Part shown: positions 41,007-50,482 of the stretch, one piece after another
Numbering within the stretch: the stretch's first letter is position 1
Layout of the letters: the number at the start of each line of letters is the position of its first letter
Source: JAOAFZ01 sp964412815
Lineage (GTDB): Bacteria; Patescibacteriota; Microgenomatia; UBA1406; GWC2-37-13
Length of the DNA stretch: 64,000 nucleotides
NCBI GenBank assembly: GCA_964412815.1
Contig: CAYPQF010000021.1
Span: 186,001-250,000 of the forward strand
Direction of reading: 5' to 3'
Notes under the pieces: generated by a model
The model's input: only the letters and a program-made list of their open reading frames with translations
Databases searched by the model: none
What the model was told of the DNA's origin: nothing
Position numbers and translations under genes: made by a program

Positions 41007-42740
41007 TTAGCTTGATTTTTGATTGAAGAGTTTAACAAATGATTCTTTGGGGATCTCTACTTTACCTATCATCTTCATTCTTTTTTTTCCTTCCTTTTGT
41101 TTTTCCAGCAGTTTCTTTTTGCGTCCGACATCTCCGGCACCGACGACTTTACTTCCCTTGACCAGAACGTCTTTGCGGTATGCAGAAATCTTTTCAGAAG
41201 CAATAATTTTCCCTTTATAGCGGGCCTGAATCTTGACTTCGAACTGTTGGCGGGGAATCAACTCTTTTAGCTGCTTAGTCAGTTTATATGCTTTTTCCTG
41301 TGCGCGTTCCTGCACCACAACTTCAGAGAATTCTTCGACTTCTTCGAGGTTTAGCAGAATTGCCAGTTTATCAGCACTCACCGGAACCTCTTTTAAAAAT
41401 TCCCAGTCGAGCGAAGCATATCCCGAAGTAATACTCTTCAGCTTGTCAAAAAAGTCTGAGATCAGCTCTGACATTGGCATCTCATAGATCATGGTTACCT
41501 GGTTTTTGTTATCCATCGTGATAAACGTAGCCCGGTACTCTTCGCAGAGGGTGATGATACTGCCAATATAATCTTGAGGGGCCACAATTAACACCTTTAC
41601 ATAGGGTTCGTAATACTGGTTGTTTTCGTACCGGTACTCAACCTGCGGGGGAGTCAACACCAGATGGAGCCCGAACTCTCGTTCCAGACGTTCACGCACC
41701 ACATCCGCATGGAGTAGACCCAGAAATCCGACACGGAACCCTGCTCCCAGAGCCTGACTGTAAATAGCCGTAAAGTCAAGGGATGAATCGTTGAGGTATA
41801 ATTTTTCGAGAGCTTTTTTCAGATTAAGATAATCGGCCGTATCGGTCGTAAACATCGAAGCATAGACTATGGGATTCACCTTCCGGTATCCTCCACGAGC
41901 TTCAGTTCTTCCTTTTGCGTCAACAATTGAGTCTCCCACACGAACCTGATGAATATCTTTCAGATTAGTGACGATATATCCAATCTCACCGCTTTGCAAA
42001 GAATCTTTTTCGATCAAGTCAGGAGAGAACATACCAACTTCGGTCGCTTCAAAAGTCAGACCGCTCGAAGCAAGGCTCATCTTTTGCCCCTTTTTAAAGG
42101 TTCCTTTAAAGACACGGGCAAACGCAATAACCCCTTTGTGTTGATCGTAGTATGAATCAAAGATCAGTGACTGTTCCTCTCCTGAATTCAGGATAACTTC
42201 TGGGGCAGGAATCTCGTTAATTACGCGGTCCAGCAGTTCGGGAACACCGAGTCCTGTCTTGGCGGAAATTCCGGAAATATCCTCGTAAGAAACCCCGAGG
42301 AAATCTATCAGCTGTTGCTTGGTTCCTTCAACATCGGCACTGGACAGATCGACTTTATTAACCACTGGAATAATATGCAGGTTTTTTTCAATTGCTTTAT
42401 ATGCATTGGAGATTGTCTGTGCCTGAATTCCTTTAGTAGCATCCACCAACAGGATAACGCCTTCCACACAGGCAAGGGTACGATCTACCTCGTAGGAAAA
42501 ATCAACGTGACCCGGGGTGTCAATCAGATGAAAGGTAATCCCTTTGTACTGCATACGAACAGGCGCCAACTTAATGGTGATGCCCCGTTCACGGGAGATC
42601 GGATTCCGGTCAAGCAGCTGCTCGTCATGGCGACCCACTTCAACAGTGTTAGTCAGTTCCAGAAAACGATCTGCCAGCGTAGACTTTCCGTGATCGATAT
42701 GCGCAATAATAGCGAAGTTACGGATAGTGGATTGATCCAT
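41007..42740 (-). CDS. lepA: Elongation factor 4 (LepA)
   Basis: 577 residues, slightly short of the usual 600. GTPase motifs AHIDHGKSTLADRF, DTPGHVDFSYEV and NKVDL are intact. The domains follow the LepA order and the C-terminal LepA-specific domain is present (RKDVLVKGSKVVGAGDVGRK, KKKLLEKQKEGKKRMK). It remodels stalled ribosomes. A 7-bp inverted repeat encloses its -10 box. Confidence 0.96.
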   Translation of the reverse strand: MDQSTIRNFAIIAHIDHGKSTLADRFLELTNTVEVGRHDEQLLDRNPISRERGITIKLAPVRMQYKGITFHLIDTPGHVDFSYEVDRTLACVEGVILLVDATKGIQAQTISNAYKAIEKNLHIIPVVNKVDLSSADVEGTKQQLIDFLGVSYEDISGISAKTGLGVPELLDRVINEIPAPEVILNSGEEQSLIFDSYYDQHKGVIAFARVFKGTFKKGQKMSLASSGLTFEATEVGMFSPDLIEKDSLQSGEIGYIVTNLKDIHQVRVGDSIVDAKGRTEARGGYRKVNPIVYASMFTTDTADYLNLKKALEKLYLNDSSLDFTAIYSQALGAGFRVGFLGLLHADVVRERLEREFGLHLVLTPPQVEYRYENNQYYEPYVKVLIVAPQDYIGSIITLCEEYRATFITMDNKNQVTMIYEMPMSELISDFFDKLKSITSGYASLDWEFLKEVPVSADKLAILLNLEEVEEFSEVVVQERAQEKAYKLTKQLKELIPRQQFEVKIQARYKGKIIASEKISAYRKDVLVKGSKVVGAGDVGRKKKLLEKQKEGKKRMKMIGKVEIPKESFVKLFNQKSS

Positions 42741-42746
42741 AGGAAT

Positions 42747-42776
42747 GAAGCCTAATTATACTATATAGCAGGCTTC
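42747..42776 (-). promoter_or_regulatory. lepA promoter inside an inverted repeat
   Basis: gaagcct (42747-42753) and aggcttc (42770-42776) flank a 16-nt core that holds TATAAT on the minus strand (42755-42760). The box is 14 nt before the lepA ATG. The symmetry suggests an operator or an mRNA 5' hairpin. Confidence 0.45.
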
Positions 42777-42832
42777 TACGCAAAGAAGTGCCTTAGAACG
42801 AACCATAGTATGGCTTCCATCTGTCCCCAATG

Positions 42833-44263
42833 TTATGATTCGATAATCTTGATCGTAGATGTTCCACCCTCTTGAGCCCAGACATCACCATGCACTACAA
42901 TCAGTTTCTGCTTTTTCTGTACGTAATTTTGCTCCAGCAGAAAGCCTAATGCCTTGATGATCTCTTCGCTGGTGACCTGTGTGTTTTCCGGGATCGGACG
43001 TTCAAACGGGGTTACGGCAAAGTTCATGCTTAGACTGTCACGAACAGACATATTTGGCGTGAAGGTATAGATTGGACAGGCAGGACGATACCGCGACAGT
43101 AGTCTGGAGGTACGGCCCGTCTGAGTAAAGACCATAAATCCGGCAAACTCCTCCTGACGACTGAGCAGCTGCAAATACAGGGCATATGCTGCATTACATA
43201 TCATTGCCGCCTGATCTGGAACTACATAGCTAAACCGGTTCCGGGAATCACTGGAAAATTTGGTCTCGTTAAATAACACCGTCTGAGCCATGGTCAACAC
43301 GGCTTCCAGCGGGTATTTTCCATTTGCGGTCTCACCTGAAAGCATGATGGCATCGGTCAGGTCGTAGGTGGCGTTTGCAACATCCGAGATTTCGGCACGC
43401 GTTGGATACGAAGTGGTAATCATTGACTGCAGCATCTGGGTTGCGGTGATGACCGGAATACCTTTTTCAACACATTCTTTAATTATGATTTTCTGATAGT
43501 AGGGAACCTGTTCTTTCGGCAGTTCTACGCCCAGATCTCCACGTGCGACCATCACGGCATCGGCTTCATCAATAATCGGGGAGAGGTTATCAAGAGCCTT
43601 TTTAGCTTCAATCTTGGCAACCAGTTTTGCTTTCAGTCCCATGTTATTCATCTCTTCACGAACAGTACGCATGTCCTGTGCCGTCCGAACAAACGATAAC
43701 GCTACAAAGTCCATATTGTTTTCCCGCGCCATCGTTAAGCCTTCGCGGTCACGGTCAATTAAGACCGGAAACGGAAAGTCTGCGCCCGGAATGTTAAATG
43801 ATTTTCGATTACCCAGCATGCCTTCGCTGGTTGAACGAATCATGCATTGCTCACCGGTCTGTTCCACATGAAACATAAAGCTGCCGTCATCTACCACAAT
43901 TAACTGACCGGGGGAGAGGTGCATCATTACTTCAGCGTGGTTGATTTGGATCCACTTTGGTTGATCAGAATGATCTTTTCCTGTTACATGAATCAGGTCG
44001 CCAGTATGCACTTCCAGAGGTTCACCATTTGGTGTGTTTAACCGGATCTCCGGCCCCTGTAAGTCTAGCAGGGTACCAACGGGTTTCCCCATGCGCTGAG
44101 AGACCATATTAACGCGCTGAATGCGTTCGGTATGCCATTCGACAGTACTATGTTTGAAGTTAAAGCGGAAGATATTGACCCCGGCATTGATAAGCGCTTC
44201 AATCTGCTCTTCTGTATCACATGATGGTCCGATGGTTGCGATGATCTTGGTCAGTTTTTCCAT
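42833..44263 (-). CDS. pyk: Pyruvate kinase
   Basis: 476 residues from MEKLTKIIATIGPSCD. Key motifs: FRFNFKHS, the LDLQGPEIR segment, VAKIEAKKALDN and the catalytic region MVARGDLGVELP followed by TQMLQSM. The C-terminal allosteric domain (about 350-476) is present. It makes ATP and pyruvate from phosphoenolpyruvate, consistent with a fermentative cell. The frame is open further upstream, but TATAAT ends 7 nt before the chosen ATG and homology starts there. Confidence 0.95.
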   Translation of the reverse strand: MEKLTKIIATIGPSCDTEEQIEALINAGVNIFRFNFKHSTVEWHTERIQRVNMVSQRMGKPVGTLLDLQGPEIRLNTPNGEPLEVHTGDLIHVTGKDHSDQPKWIQINHAEVMMHLSPGQLIVVDDGSFMFHVEQTGEQCMIRSTSEGMLGNRKSFNIPGADFPFPVLIDRDREGLTMARENNMDFVALSFVRTAQDMRTVREEMNNMGLKAKLVAKIEAKKALDNLSPIIDEADAVMVARGDLGVELPKEQVPYYQKIIIKECVEKGIPVITATQMLQSMITTSYPTRAEISDVANATYDLTDAIMLSGETANGKYPLEAVLTMAQTVLFNETKFSSDSRNRFSYVVPDQAAMICNAAYALYLQLLSRQEEFAGFMVFTQTGRTSRLLSRYRPACPIYTFTPNMSVRDSLSMNFAVTPFERPIPENTQVTSEEIIKALGFLLEQNYVQKKQKLIVVHGDVWAQEGGTSTIKIIES

Positions 44264-44270
44264 ATCATCC

Positions 44271-44276
44271 ATTATA
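44271..44276 (-). promoter_or_regulatory. -10 box of pyk
   Basis: TATAAT on the minus strand, 7 nt before the chosen ATG at 44263; leaderless arrangement. Confidence 0.6.
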
Positions 44277-44292
44277 CCGTACATTACGGATA

Positions 44293-46401
44293 TTACGCGC
44301 TTTTTATTGCTGCTTTGAGTGCTGACATAACTACCCAGTTTTCTGTCAGCCGGGACGCAAACTCGATTACCCGCCGGCGTGCGACAATGGGATCCCGGTC
44401 TTCCCACGCAAGCATATGAGTTGTTTTGATATTCAGAAGGTCAGGCATACTGCCTAACACACTGGCAGCGTTTTCATCATTCAGTTCTGTCCCCTGAGAG
44501 TTGAGGTAATTCAATAAGGCTTCTGTATAGATATGGGTCTCGGAGCGGGTATCTCCACGGGCACGGGCAAGTTGCAATGCGCCGCGGCGTGCTGTCAGGG
44601 GAATGGCACGCAGTGTAGACAGCACAATCTTTCCACTCCGCTGCTGCGGTCCCTTGGGAGTGATGGTGGTGAAATAGCCGGGTTTATCATTTACCCGCAA
44701 CAGCGTATCAAAATCGATGCGGGTATGCACTGCATCTCCATGCATCAGCGCAATAATCCGATCCGGCATAATCAGCTCTGCAAAATCTGCAACCTTCTGA
44801 TCCATATGGGTGCCGTAATACAGATTGACCAACTCCATAACACCCCGGTCACGACGGGCATCGTCTATATCAGTGCGGAGCATCCCTGCTGAGAGCCGGT
44901 ACCGTTCTTTCATACGCTCCCAAACTGCCGCGGGAACGTAGTTTCGAATCAATGTCGGATCGTAATCAAGGGTGCGTCGCCATTCGTAGGGGTTTTGCGC
45001 CTTCATCTCATCACGAATCAGTTGTATATCTGATAAGAGCGGTCCATACATCGCCGATGATGCCGCAAATACGCTCGTCCGGTTTACCTGCTGAGCATAA
45101 TTATCCTGATACCGGTCTCCAGTCAGTTCTACTGGATAATTCAGTGTCGCAAGCCCGGACATAACCTTATTGCGGGGACGCTGTGCTCTTGGTCGTTGTC
45201 GATCAGAAGGCTGTTCTGCTCCAGTGGAACCACGAATGCGCGACCAGAGTCCCGGTTTGCGTACAGCCGGCTCTTCGGTGAAAGATGTTCCTTCCTGTTC
45301 GTGTAAGGTAAGCAGTAAGGCAAACGAAGCATCGGTGTATGACAGATCAGGCATCTCTTCCAGCGAAACAACCTGTTTCTTTTCGTGGGGACGGGAGAAG
45401 AGTTCTATATGAGTCCCATTTCTGAAGTCAATACGGGGGCGAGCTACTTCTCCAACCGCGAACTGTGTCAGAATATTGGGAATCTTACCCTCCATATCGA
45501 CGATTGGCCGTCCATCCGCTGGAAGGTGATCAATGCCGATAATCAGTTCTCCGGTATCCGGTACCAGATCGACACCCACGGTTGCCGACTCAATCAGGTC
45601 GGCGGCAAATGTTCCCTGAGTACGTGCGCGCCCGGAGGCATCAATCACGACCTGGACATCGCGTCTTCCGTTTGCCAGAAATGCTTCCAGGGTTGGATAT
45701 GTATCGTTCATATTGTAATGAACCTCCGCTGCAATATTGTCCATCACCGTCAGCGGGTTATCAAACGGAATCTCGATGTACTGGGCCACTCCCGATTTAT
45801 GTATATATAAAATATTATGAGTTGGAACATAGAGCGGGTTGTTCTGATACTTTTTTTGGCGGAACGGGAGTCGTTCCGGGATACTGGGGTCGTGAACAAA
45901 TGGCATCAAAGAATGGTACGCAGTAGTATTCGTCGTAACAGAGCTCTTGATAATCGCATGGATAATATGTGGGACAAAGTTGGGATCGTCAAAATCGTAC
46001 TGATCCCGGTGAAAGGCGATAACAAAACGATCACTCTTATCAAGTTTCGTCATGTAAGCCTCCCAGTTGAGCAACGCCTGTTGTTCACGCATACCAGCAA
46101 CTGGACGATAAATCTGTGAAGGATCAGGGAGTGGAATACCAATAGTTTGACGGAGTTTTTGAACAAGAGGTTTCCTGTTCATACTGTTGAGAACGTAAGA
46201 ACCAGCAACCGAAGCCATCATTATGCTCCATTCTGCGGGAGACATACCGGGTCCATAGCGTTCGCTTACAGAGGCAAGCACTTCTGCAAGAGGAGGGACA
46301 GAATCATCAAAAATTTCGGCCTCTGTTTTATCTTTCCAGCCTTCCAGCCGTTGGTTCCGAGGAGGACGGTGGACCACTGAGGGAGCGTGTTCAACTGACA
46401 T
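44293..46401 (-). CDS. Large hypothetical soluble protein (702 aa)
   Basis: 702 residues, no signal peptide and no clear membrane segment. No family recognised. The N-terminal quarter is helical; a middle part (about 210-370) alternates strands (VVIDASGRARTQG, ELIIGIDHLPADGRP). A basic, Arg/Pro-rich linker lies near 410-430, and the last 250 residues are mostly helical with many Arg. TATAAT ends 6 nt before the ATG, supporting this start. It lies 29 nt upstream of pyk on the same strand. Codon use is native. Function unknown. Confidence 0.75.
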   Translation of the reverse strand: MSVEHAPSVVHRPPRNQRLEGWKDKTEAEIFDDSVPPLAEVLASVSERYGPGMSPAEWSIMMASVAGSYVLNSMNRKPLVQKLRQTIGIPLPDPSQIYRPVAGMREQQALLNWEAYMTKLDKSDRFVIAFHRDQYDFDDPNFVPHIIHAIIKSSVTTNTTAYHSLMPFVHDPSIPERLPFRQKKYQNNPLYVPTHNILYIHKSGVAQYIEIPFDNPLTVMDNIAAEVHYNMNDTYPTLEAFLANGRRDVQVVIDASGRARTQGTFAADLIESATVGVDLVPDTGELIIGIDHLPADGRPIVDMEGKIPNILTQFAVGEVARPRIDFRNGTHIELFSRPHEKKQVVSLEEMPDLSYTDASFALLLTLHEQEGTSFTEEPAVRKPGLWSRIRGSTGAEQPSDRQRPRAQRPRNKVMSGLATLNYPVELTGDRYQDNYAQQVNRTSVFAASSAMYGPLLSDIQLIRDEMKAQNPYEWRRTLDYDPTLIRNYVPAAVWERMKERYRLSAGMLRTDIDDARRDRGVMELVNLYYGTHMDQKVADFAELIMPDRIIALMHGDAVHTRIDFDTLLRVNDKPGYFTTITPKGPQQRSGKIVLSTLRAIPLTARRGALQLARARGDTRSETHIYTEALLNYLNSQGTELNDENAASVLGSMPDLLNIKTTHMLAWEDRDPIVARRRVIEFASRLTENWVVMSALKAAIKSA

Positions 46402-46407
46402 ATAAGA

Positions 46408-46413
46408 ATTATA
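46408..46413 (-). promoter_or_regulatory. -10 box of the 702-aa hypothetical gene
   Basis: TATAAT on the minus strand, 6 nt before the ATG. A second overlapping TATAAT lies just upstream. Confidence 0.6.
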
Positions 46414-46480
46414 TTATAAGCCTTTTACGATCCATTTTCAATTGCAGTGTGATGGAGTAGTTAGTATGATAGGGGAGAGT

Positions 46481-47962
46481 ATGAAAACCTTCTTAAAGTA
46501 CTGGTTCAGTAGTATGCTGTGTAGTCTCTGTGTAGGTATTCTGTTTGCACAGGTGACTGCAGCACAAGTAGTTGATAACAACATCTTTGGAATGCACTCG
46601 TCTGTTACTACCGAACAGGAGTTGACGGAGATAGCGCAGCTGGTCAATTCCAGCGGTGGCAGTTGGGGGTATGTGACCGTCGTGATTCAGGAGACTGACC
46701 GTGACACGGGGAAATGGACAACGTTGTTTAACAAAATGTCCGAACTCAAGCTGATACCGATTGTGCGTCTGGCTACACAGGCACAAGGAAGCAACTGGAA
46801 ACGTCCGACCACCACTGATGCCAGCTCCTGGGCTGATTTTCTGGATAGTCTTCCCTGGCCAACAAAGGATCGATATGTAGTGCTGTTTAACGAACCAAAC
46901 CATGGTCAGGAGTGGGGCGGGAGTGTATCACCGGAAAACTATGGCGAAGTGGCACGTGCATTTGCGATCCAGCTGGAAACTAAAGATCCGGATTTCTTTG
47001 TGATGCTGGCAGGGTTTGATAGCGCGGCTCCATCACAAAATCCGGCTTACGAGGATCAGGTAACCTTCTTAAACCGAATGATCACGCGATTTTCCGTCAA
47101 CGAGATAAATCAGTATATTTCGGGCTGGTCTTCTCACTCCTATCCAAATCCGGGGTTCCGGGGGAAACCAACTGATACGGGCCGTAACTCGATCCAGAAC
47201 TACCGCTGGGAACTGTCCTGGTTGCGGGGAAAAGGTATTAAAGACATGCCGGTGTTTATTACCGAGACCGGCTGGCCGCGATCCAGCGTTAACGAAGAAA
47301 CACAGGCTCATTACATTACCCAGGCATTCCGGGATGTCTGGTTCCGAGATTCGCGGGTTCGCGCTGTTACCCCGTTTATCTTTAATTACGAAACGGCTCC
47401 ATTTCAGGTCTGGTCCTGGAAAAAAATCGGTGGCGGCTATTATGCACAATATAACGACATCTTTAACCTTCCTAAGATAAGAGGCGCACCCGTACTTGCC
47501 AATGGTACTCAAGACACCAACACTTTTGTGTACCGTTTCTGGAGTGACCAGTTTGGAGGACATTTTTATACGGCAAGCGCCGCCGAACGCAATTATATAC
47601 TTAGCTCATTTTCAAACAAAACCTGGCGATATGAGGGAGTAGCCTATCAACCGGCTCTCAGTGGTGAGACAATACCGGTCTACCGGTTCTGGAGTCAGCA
47701 GAATAATGCTCATTTTTACACGGCCAGCTCAGCAGAAAAAGATTCGATTATTGCAACATATCCTACCAAAGTCTGGAAGTATGAAGGCATAGCGTATCAG
47801 GTGATGAGTGGGGAATCGGGAACACCCGTCTATCGGTTCTGGAGTGATTTGTTTCAGAAGCACTTTTACACCGCCAGCAGTGCAGAGAAAGACTTTATTA
47901 TTGCGACATACCCTCCCCGTACCTGGCGCTTCGAAGGAGTTGCGTGGAATGTCCCAAATTAA
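46481..47962 (+). CDS. Secreted clan-A glycoside hydrolase with three DUF5648-like repeats
   Basis: 493 residues. Signal peptide (FLKYWF to AQVTAAQ), then a TIM-barrel domain (about 30-335). The likely acid/base Glu lies in VLFNEPNHG and the nucleophile Glu in FITETGWPRS, as in clan GH-A glycosidases. Three repeats follow with the pattern VYRFWS, HFYTAS, AE+, W+[Y/F]EG[V/I]A (DNA 47525-47956), matching DUF5648, often found on secreted hydrolases. The start ATG at 46481 follows AGGGGAG. It would act outside the cell on polysaccharide. The family within clan A was not determined. Confidence 0.82.
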   Translation: MKTFLKYWFSSMLCSLCVGILFAQVTAAQVVDNNIFGMHSSVTTEQELTEIAQLVNSSGGSWGYVTVVIQETDRDTGKWTTLFNKMSELKLIPIVRLATQAQGSNWKRPTTTDASSWADFLDSLPWPTKDRYVVLFNEPNHGQEWGGSVSPENYGEVARAFAIQLETKDPDFFVMLAGFDSAAPSQNPAYEDQVTFLNRMITRFSVNEINQYISGWSSHSYPNPGFRGKPTDTGRNSIQNYRWELSWLRGKGIKDMPVFITETGWPRSSVNEETQAHYITQAFRDVWFRDSRVRAVTPFIFNYETAPFQVWSWKKIGGGYYAQYNDIFNLPKIRGAPVLANGTQDTNTFVYRFWSDQFGGHFYTASAAERNYILSSFSNKTWRYEGVAYQPALSGETIPVYRFWSQQNNAHFYTASSAEKDSIIATYPTKVWKYEGIAYQVMSGESGTPVYRFWSDLFQKHFYTASSAEKDFIIATYPPRTWRFEGVAWNVPN

Positions 47963-48411
47963 TTAGTGGGTACCCGCCAGGCTTCTCCCTCAAACTTCCA
48001 TATTGCCCCCAGAGAGTTAATAACATAGTTTTTTTCTTCTTCACTGGCCGTGTAAAAATGACTACTCAGTCGATCGCTCCAGAACCGGTAAACCGGAATA
48101 GTGTTCGTTGTATTTGATGTGGGGTAGACGTTAAACACCGCACCTTCATAACGCCACACCCGGCTCAGCTGGTTTCGGACATAATCACGCTCTGCTTCGT
48201 TTGTAGTATAAAAGTGACTTCGAAATCTGTCACTCCAGAAGCGGTACACAGGAATCGCACCGGTTGTTCCTTCCGAAACCATCTTAAACGCTATTCCCTC
48301 GTACCTCCAGATGGATTGGGAATAGGTTCTAATTACCCGATCCCGTTCTGTTGTACTTGCGGTATAAAAGTGGCTTTTAAAGGTATCACTCCAGAAGCGG
48401 TAAATACCATT
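47525..48411. repeat. Six DUF5648-like repeats in two convergent genes
   Basis: Three units read on the plus strand (47525-47956) and three on the minus strand (about 47962-48411). The two genes overlap by 4 nt at their stop codons (47959-47962), so the units form an imperfect tail-to-tail inverted repeat. Shared words are YRFWSD and HFYTAS. Confidence 0.8.
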
Positions 48412-49476
48412 TGGAACATCAACCACACTCAGGAGTGAAATAGTCACTGGAGCATAATACTGTTCTACAATCTGCTGCCAGGTTTTCCCCTCCTGCGCGC
48501 GATACTGCGTGCCCCATTGCGGCATACAAGGTTGATAAGGAGAGTTGAGACATTGAGATTCTGTTGCGAGATAAAAGTTGTTTAACAAGTTTCCGTTACG
48601 GGTTATCCGGTAGTCCCAGATAGCATCAACCGCTGCGTTTGTTGATGCGCGTTTCGTGTTGGCAATGTATCGTTGATCGCAGGTATTATCGACAATATCC
48701 GGGTACTTATCCAGATTATGCATATTCTTGAGATAATGACGGGCACCGACATTAATTTTGCGCCAGCCATAATTCTTGGCCGCAATCGCACCCGCTTTGA
48801 GTGCCTCCGCATGCCAGCTGGAAATCCACTCATTCGGCAGAACATTTTTAACATACTCCTTGAAATCAATCGTATCGACCCGAATCACTGCCTGACCAGC
48901 ATTCAGCCAGTCTGAACAATTTGCATACGCGGTAATAGCAACATTAATCGTGGAGGGATTCACGTCGATCGAAGCTGTCGTACGGGTAGATGATGATTGC
49001 TGTCTTTGATCTTCCAGTACTATTTCAGCGTCCGGCTGCTGCTGTGTAATAGCTCTCGGCAATTCATCGCTCTGACGCTGATCCTGATCGTTTAGCCGTA
49101 TCTTAAGGGTCCTGGTTTCATCGGGATACAGGAGAGCTTCCAGAACCCATTCCCCATACTCAGGGGAAGAAACGGTTATGGTACCCAATACAAACCGGTC
49201 TACCGGATCAACCTGGACTTCTGAGATGGTAAAAGTACCTTCAGCTGATGTTGACGCAGTAATTACTTGAGTATCCGAACCTTTGTGGAGAAACTCAATT
49301 CGGGCATTTTCTATCGGTTGGTTGCTATCATCATCGACTACCAGACCGGAAATTTCCGTCTTAAGTTTTTCTGGTGCAGCAGTGGTTTTTTCTACTGCCT
49401 GCACCTGATATATAGAGGGAGCTGAGATAGAGAATATCTGAAGAATAAGGAGTGATACTATCAGTAACTTTTTCAT
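47959..49476 (-). CDS. Secreted SpoIID/LytB-domain protein with DUF5648-like repeats
   Basis: 505 residues. Signal peptide, then a carboxypeptidase-regulatory-like beta domain (about 38-130, ISGLVVDDDSNQPIENARI) and a linker. A SpoIID domain follows (about 175-345, with KEYVKNVLPNEWISSWH and EALKAGAIAAKNYG), then three DUF5648-like units to the end (VPNGIYRFWSD and following). SpoIID-type proteins cleave or help cleave peptidoglycan glycan strands. It is convergent with the clan-A hydrolase gene and shares its repeats, so the two may bind the same wall or capsule ligand. Confidence 0.85.
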   Translation of the reverse strand: MKKLLIVSLLILQIFSISAPSIYQVQAVEKTTAAPEKLKTEISGLVVDDDSNQPIENARIEFLHKGSDTQVITASTSAEGTFTISEVQVDPVDRFVLGTITVSSPEYGEWVLEALLYPDETRTLKIRLNDQDQRQSDELPRAITQQQPDAEIVLEDQRQQSSSTRTTASIDVNPSTINVAITAYANCSDWLNAGQAVIRVDTIDFKEYVKNVLPNEWISSWHAEALKAGAIAAKNYGWRKINVGARHYLKNMHNLDKYPDIVDNTCDQRYIANTKRASTNAAVDAIWDYRITRNGNLLNNFYLATESQCLNSPYQPCMPQWGTQYRAQEGKTWQQIVEQYYAPVTISLLSVVDVPNGIYRFWSDTFKSHFYTASTTERDRVIRTYSQSIWRYEGIAFKMVSEGTTGAIPVYRFWSDRFRSHFYTTNEAERDYVRNQLSRVWRYEGAVFNVYPTSNTTNTIPVYRFWSDRLSSHFYTASEEEKNYVINSLGAIWKFEGEAWRVPTN

Positions 49477-49529
49477 GCATATCTATGATAGACAGTATCT
49501 TATCTATTTTCAAGGCTTCGAAAGATTTC

Positions 49530-50480
49530 TTACCGCATAGTGCCCAGCACATGTTGTACACGCTGCTCGAACTGCTCACCAGTGGGAGCGTGATTCGCGG
49601 TTCCGTAATGTTCTACTGCGAAACTGGCAATCGCATTGCCCATACTTAAGCTCTCCGGTATCGATTTTCCAGTCAACACACCGCTCAGGAATCCAGAGCG
49701 CCAGGCATCGCCGGCACCTGTTGGATCAATTACATCTTTGGGTTGATATGCCGGCACGAAGTATTCGTTATCCTTGTCGTTATATTTCACACCATCATTG
49801 CCAAGAGTGGTGATGACCACAACTCCATGTGCTACAATCTCATGCAGATTCATGCCGATTAAGGTCTGAACCCGGGATATTTCGTAATCGTTTCCGACCA
49901 GCCAGCGTGCGTTGAGAACGCCATCTTTCAGTTCAGTTCCATTATTCCACGATAACGTCATACCGGGATCGTACAAGTACGCAATCTCTTGCTCAATTGC
50001 CTGTCGTTGGAAGCTGCTGAAGGCTTCGGGATGGTTAGCAGAAATCACCAGAATACTATCCTGTTCTGCAAATTCTTTTAGCTGAATATTACGCGCCAGT
50101 GCACAGGCGCCATAATAAAAGCCCCAGATCTGATTGTTATCAAGATCGGTAATTACCTGTCCGGTCGCAGAGTAAAGTGTTTCATCATGAATCACCCCAG
50201 AAACATCAACGCCTTTTTTCTGAATAAACTCTATAATCGGATTCCCGTCTTTCCCCACACTGGAGAGGAGTTTGACACGCGGATAGTCGAGCAAGCCCAG
50301 ACTATACGAAATATTGAGTCCGGTTCCTCCGAATTGCTTTTCCAGTTTATCTACCACAAAAGAGACATTGATCTGGTGCAACTTGTCAGGCTGTAAGTGC
50401 TCATGAAAACGCGATGGAAAGTCCATAATGATGTCATAGCTCATCGAGCCCGTAACCAGAATTGAGGGATAGTGTTCCAT
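49530..50480 (-). CDS. PfkB-family carbohydrate or nucleoside kinase
   Basis: 316 residues. The second PfkB signature DPTGAGDAWRSGFLSG carries the anion hole and catalytic Asp. The N-terminal lid region (FGGTGLNISYSLGLLD) is present. Substrates in the family include ribose, fructose, adenosine and ADP-heptose precursors; the sequence does not decide. It lies 2 nt downstream of the ABC permease gene in the polysaccharide export operon, so it may serve activated-sugar synthesis. Confidence 0.85.
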   Translation of the reverse strand: MEHYPSILVTGSMSYDIIMDFPSRFHEHLQPDKLHQINVSFVVDKLEKQFGGTGLNISYSLGLLDYPRVKLLSSVGKDGNPIIEFIQKKGVDVSGVIHDETLYSATGQVITDLDNNQIWGFYYGACALARNIQLKEFAEQDSILVISANHPEAFSSFQRQAIEQEIAYLYDPGMTLSWNNGTELKDGVLNARWLVGNDYEISRVQTLIGMNLHEIVAHGVVVITTLGNDGVKYNDKDNEYFVPAYQPKDVIDPTGAGDAWRSGFLSGVLTGKSIPESLSMGNAIASFAVEHYGTANHAPTGEQFEQRVQHVLGTMR

Positions 50481-50482
50481 AG

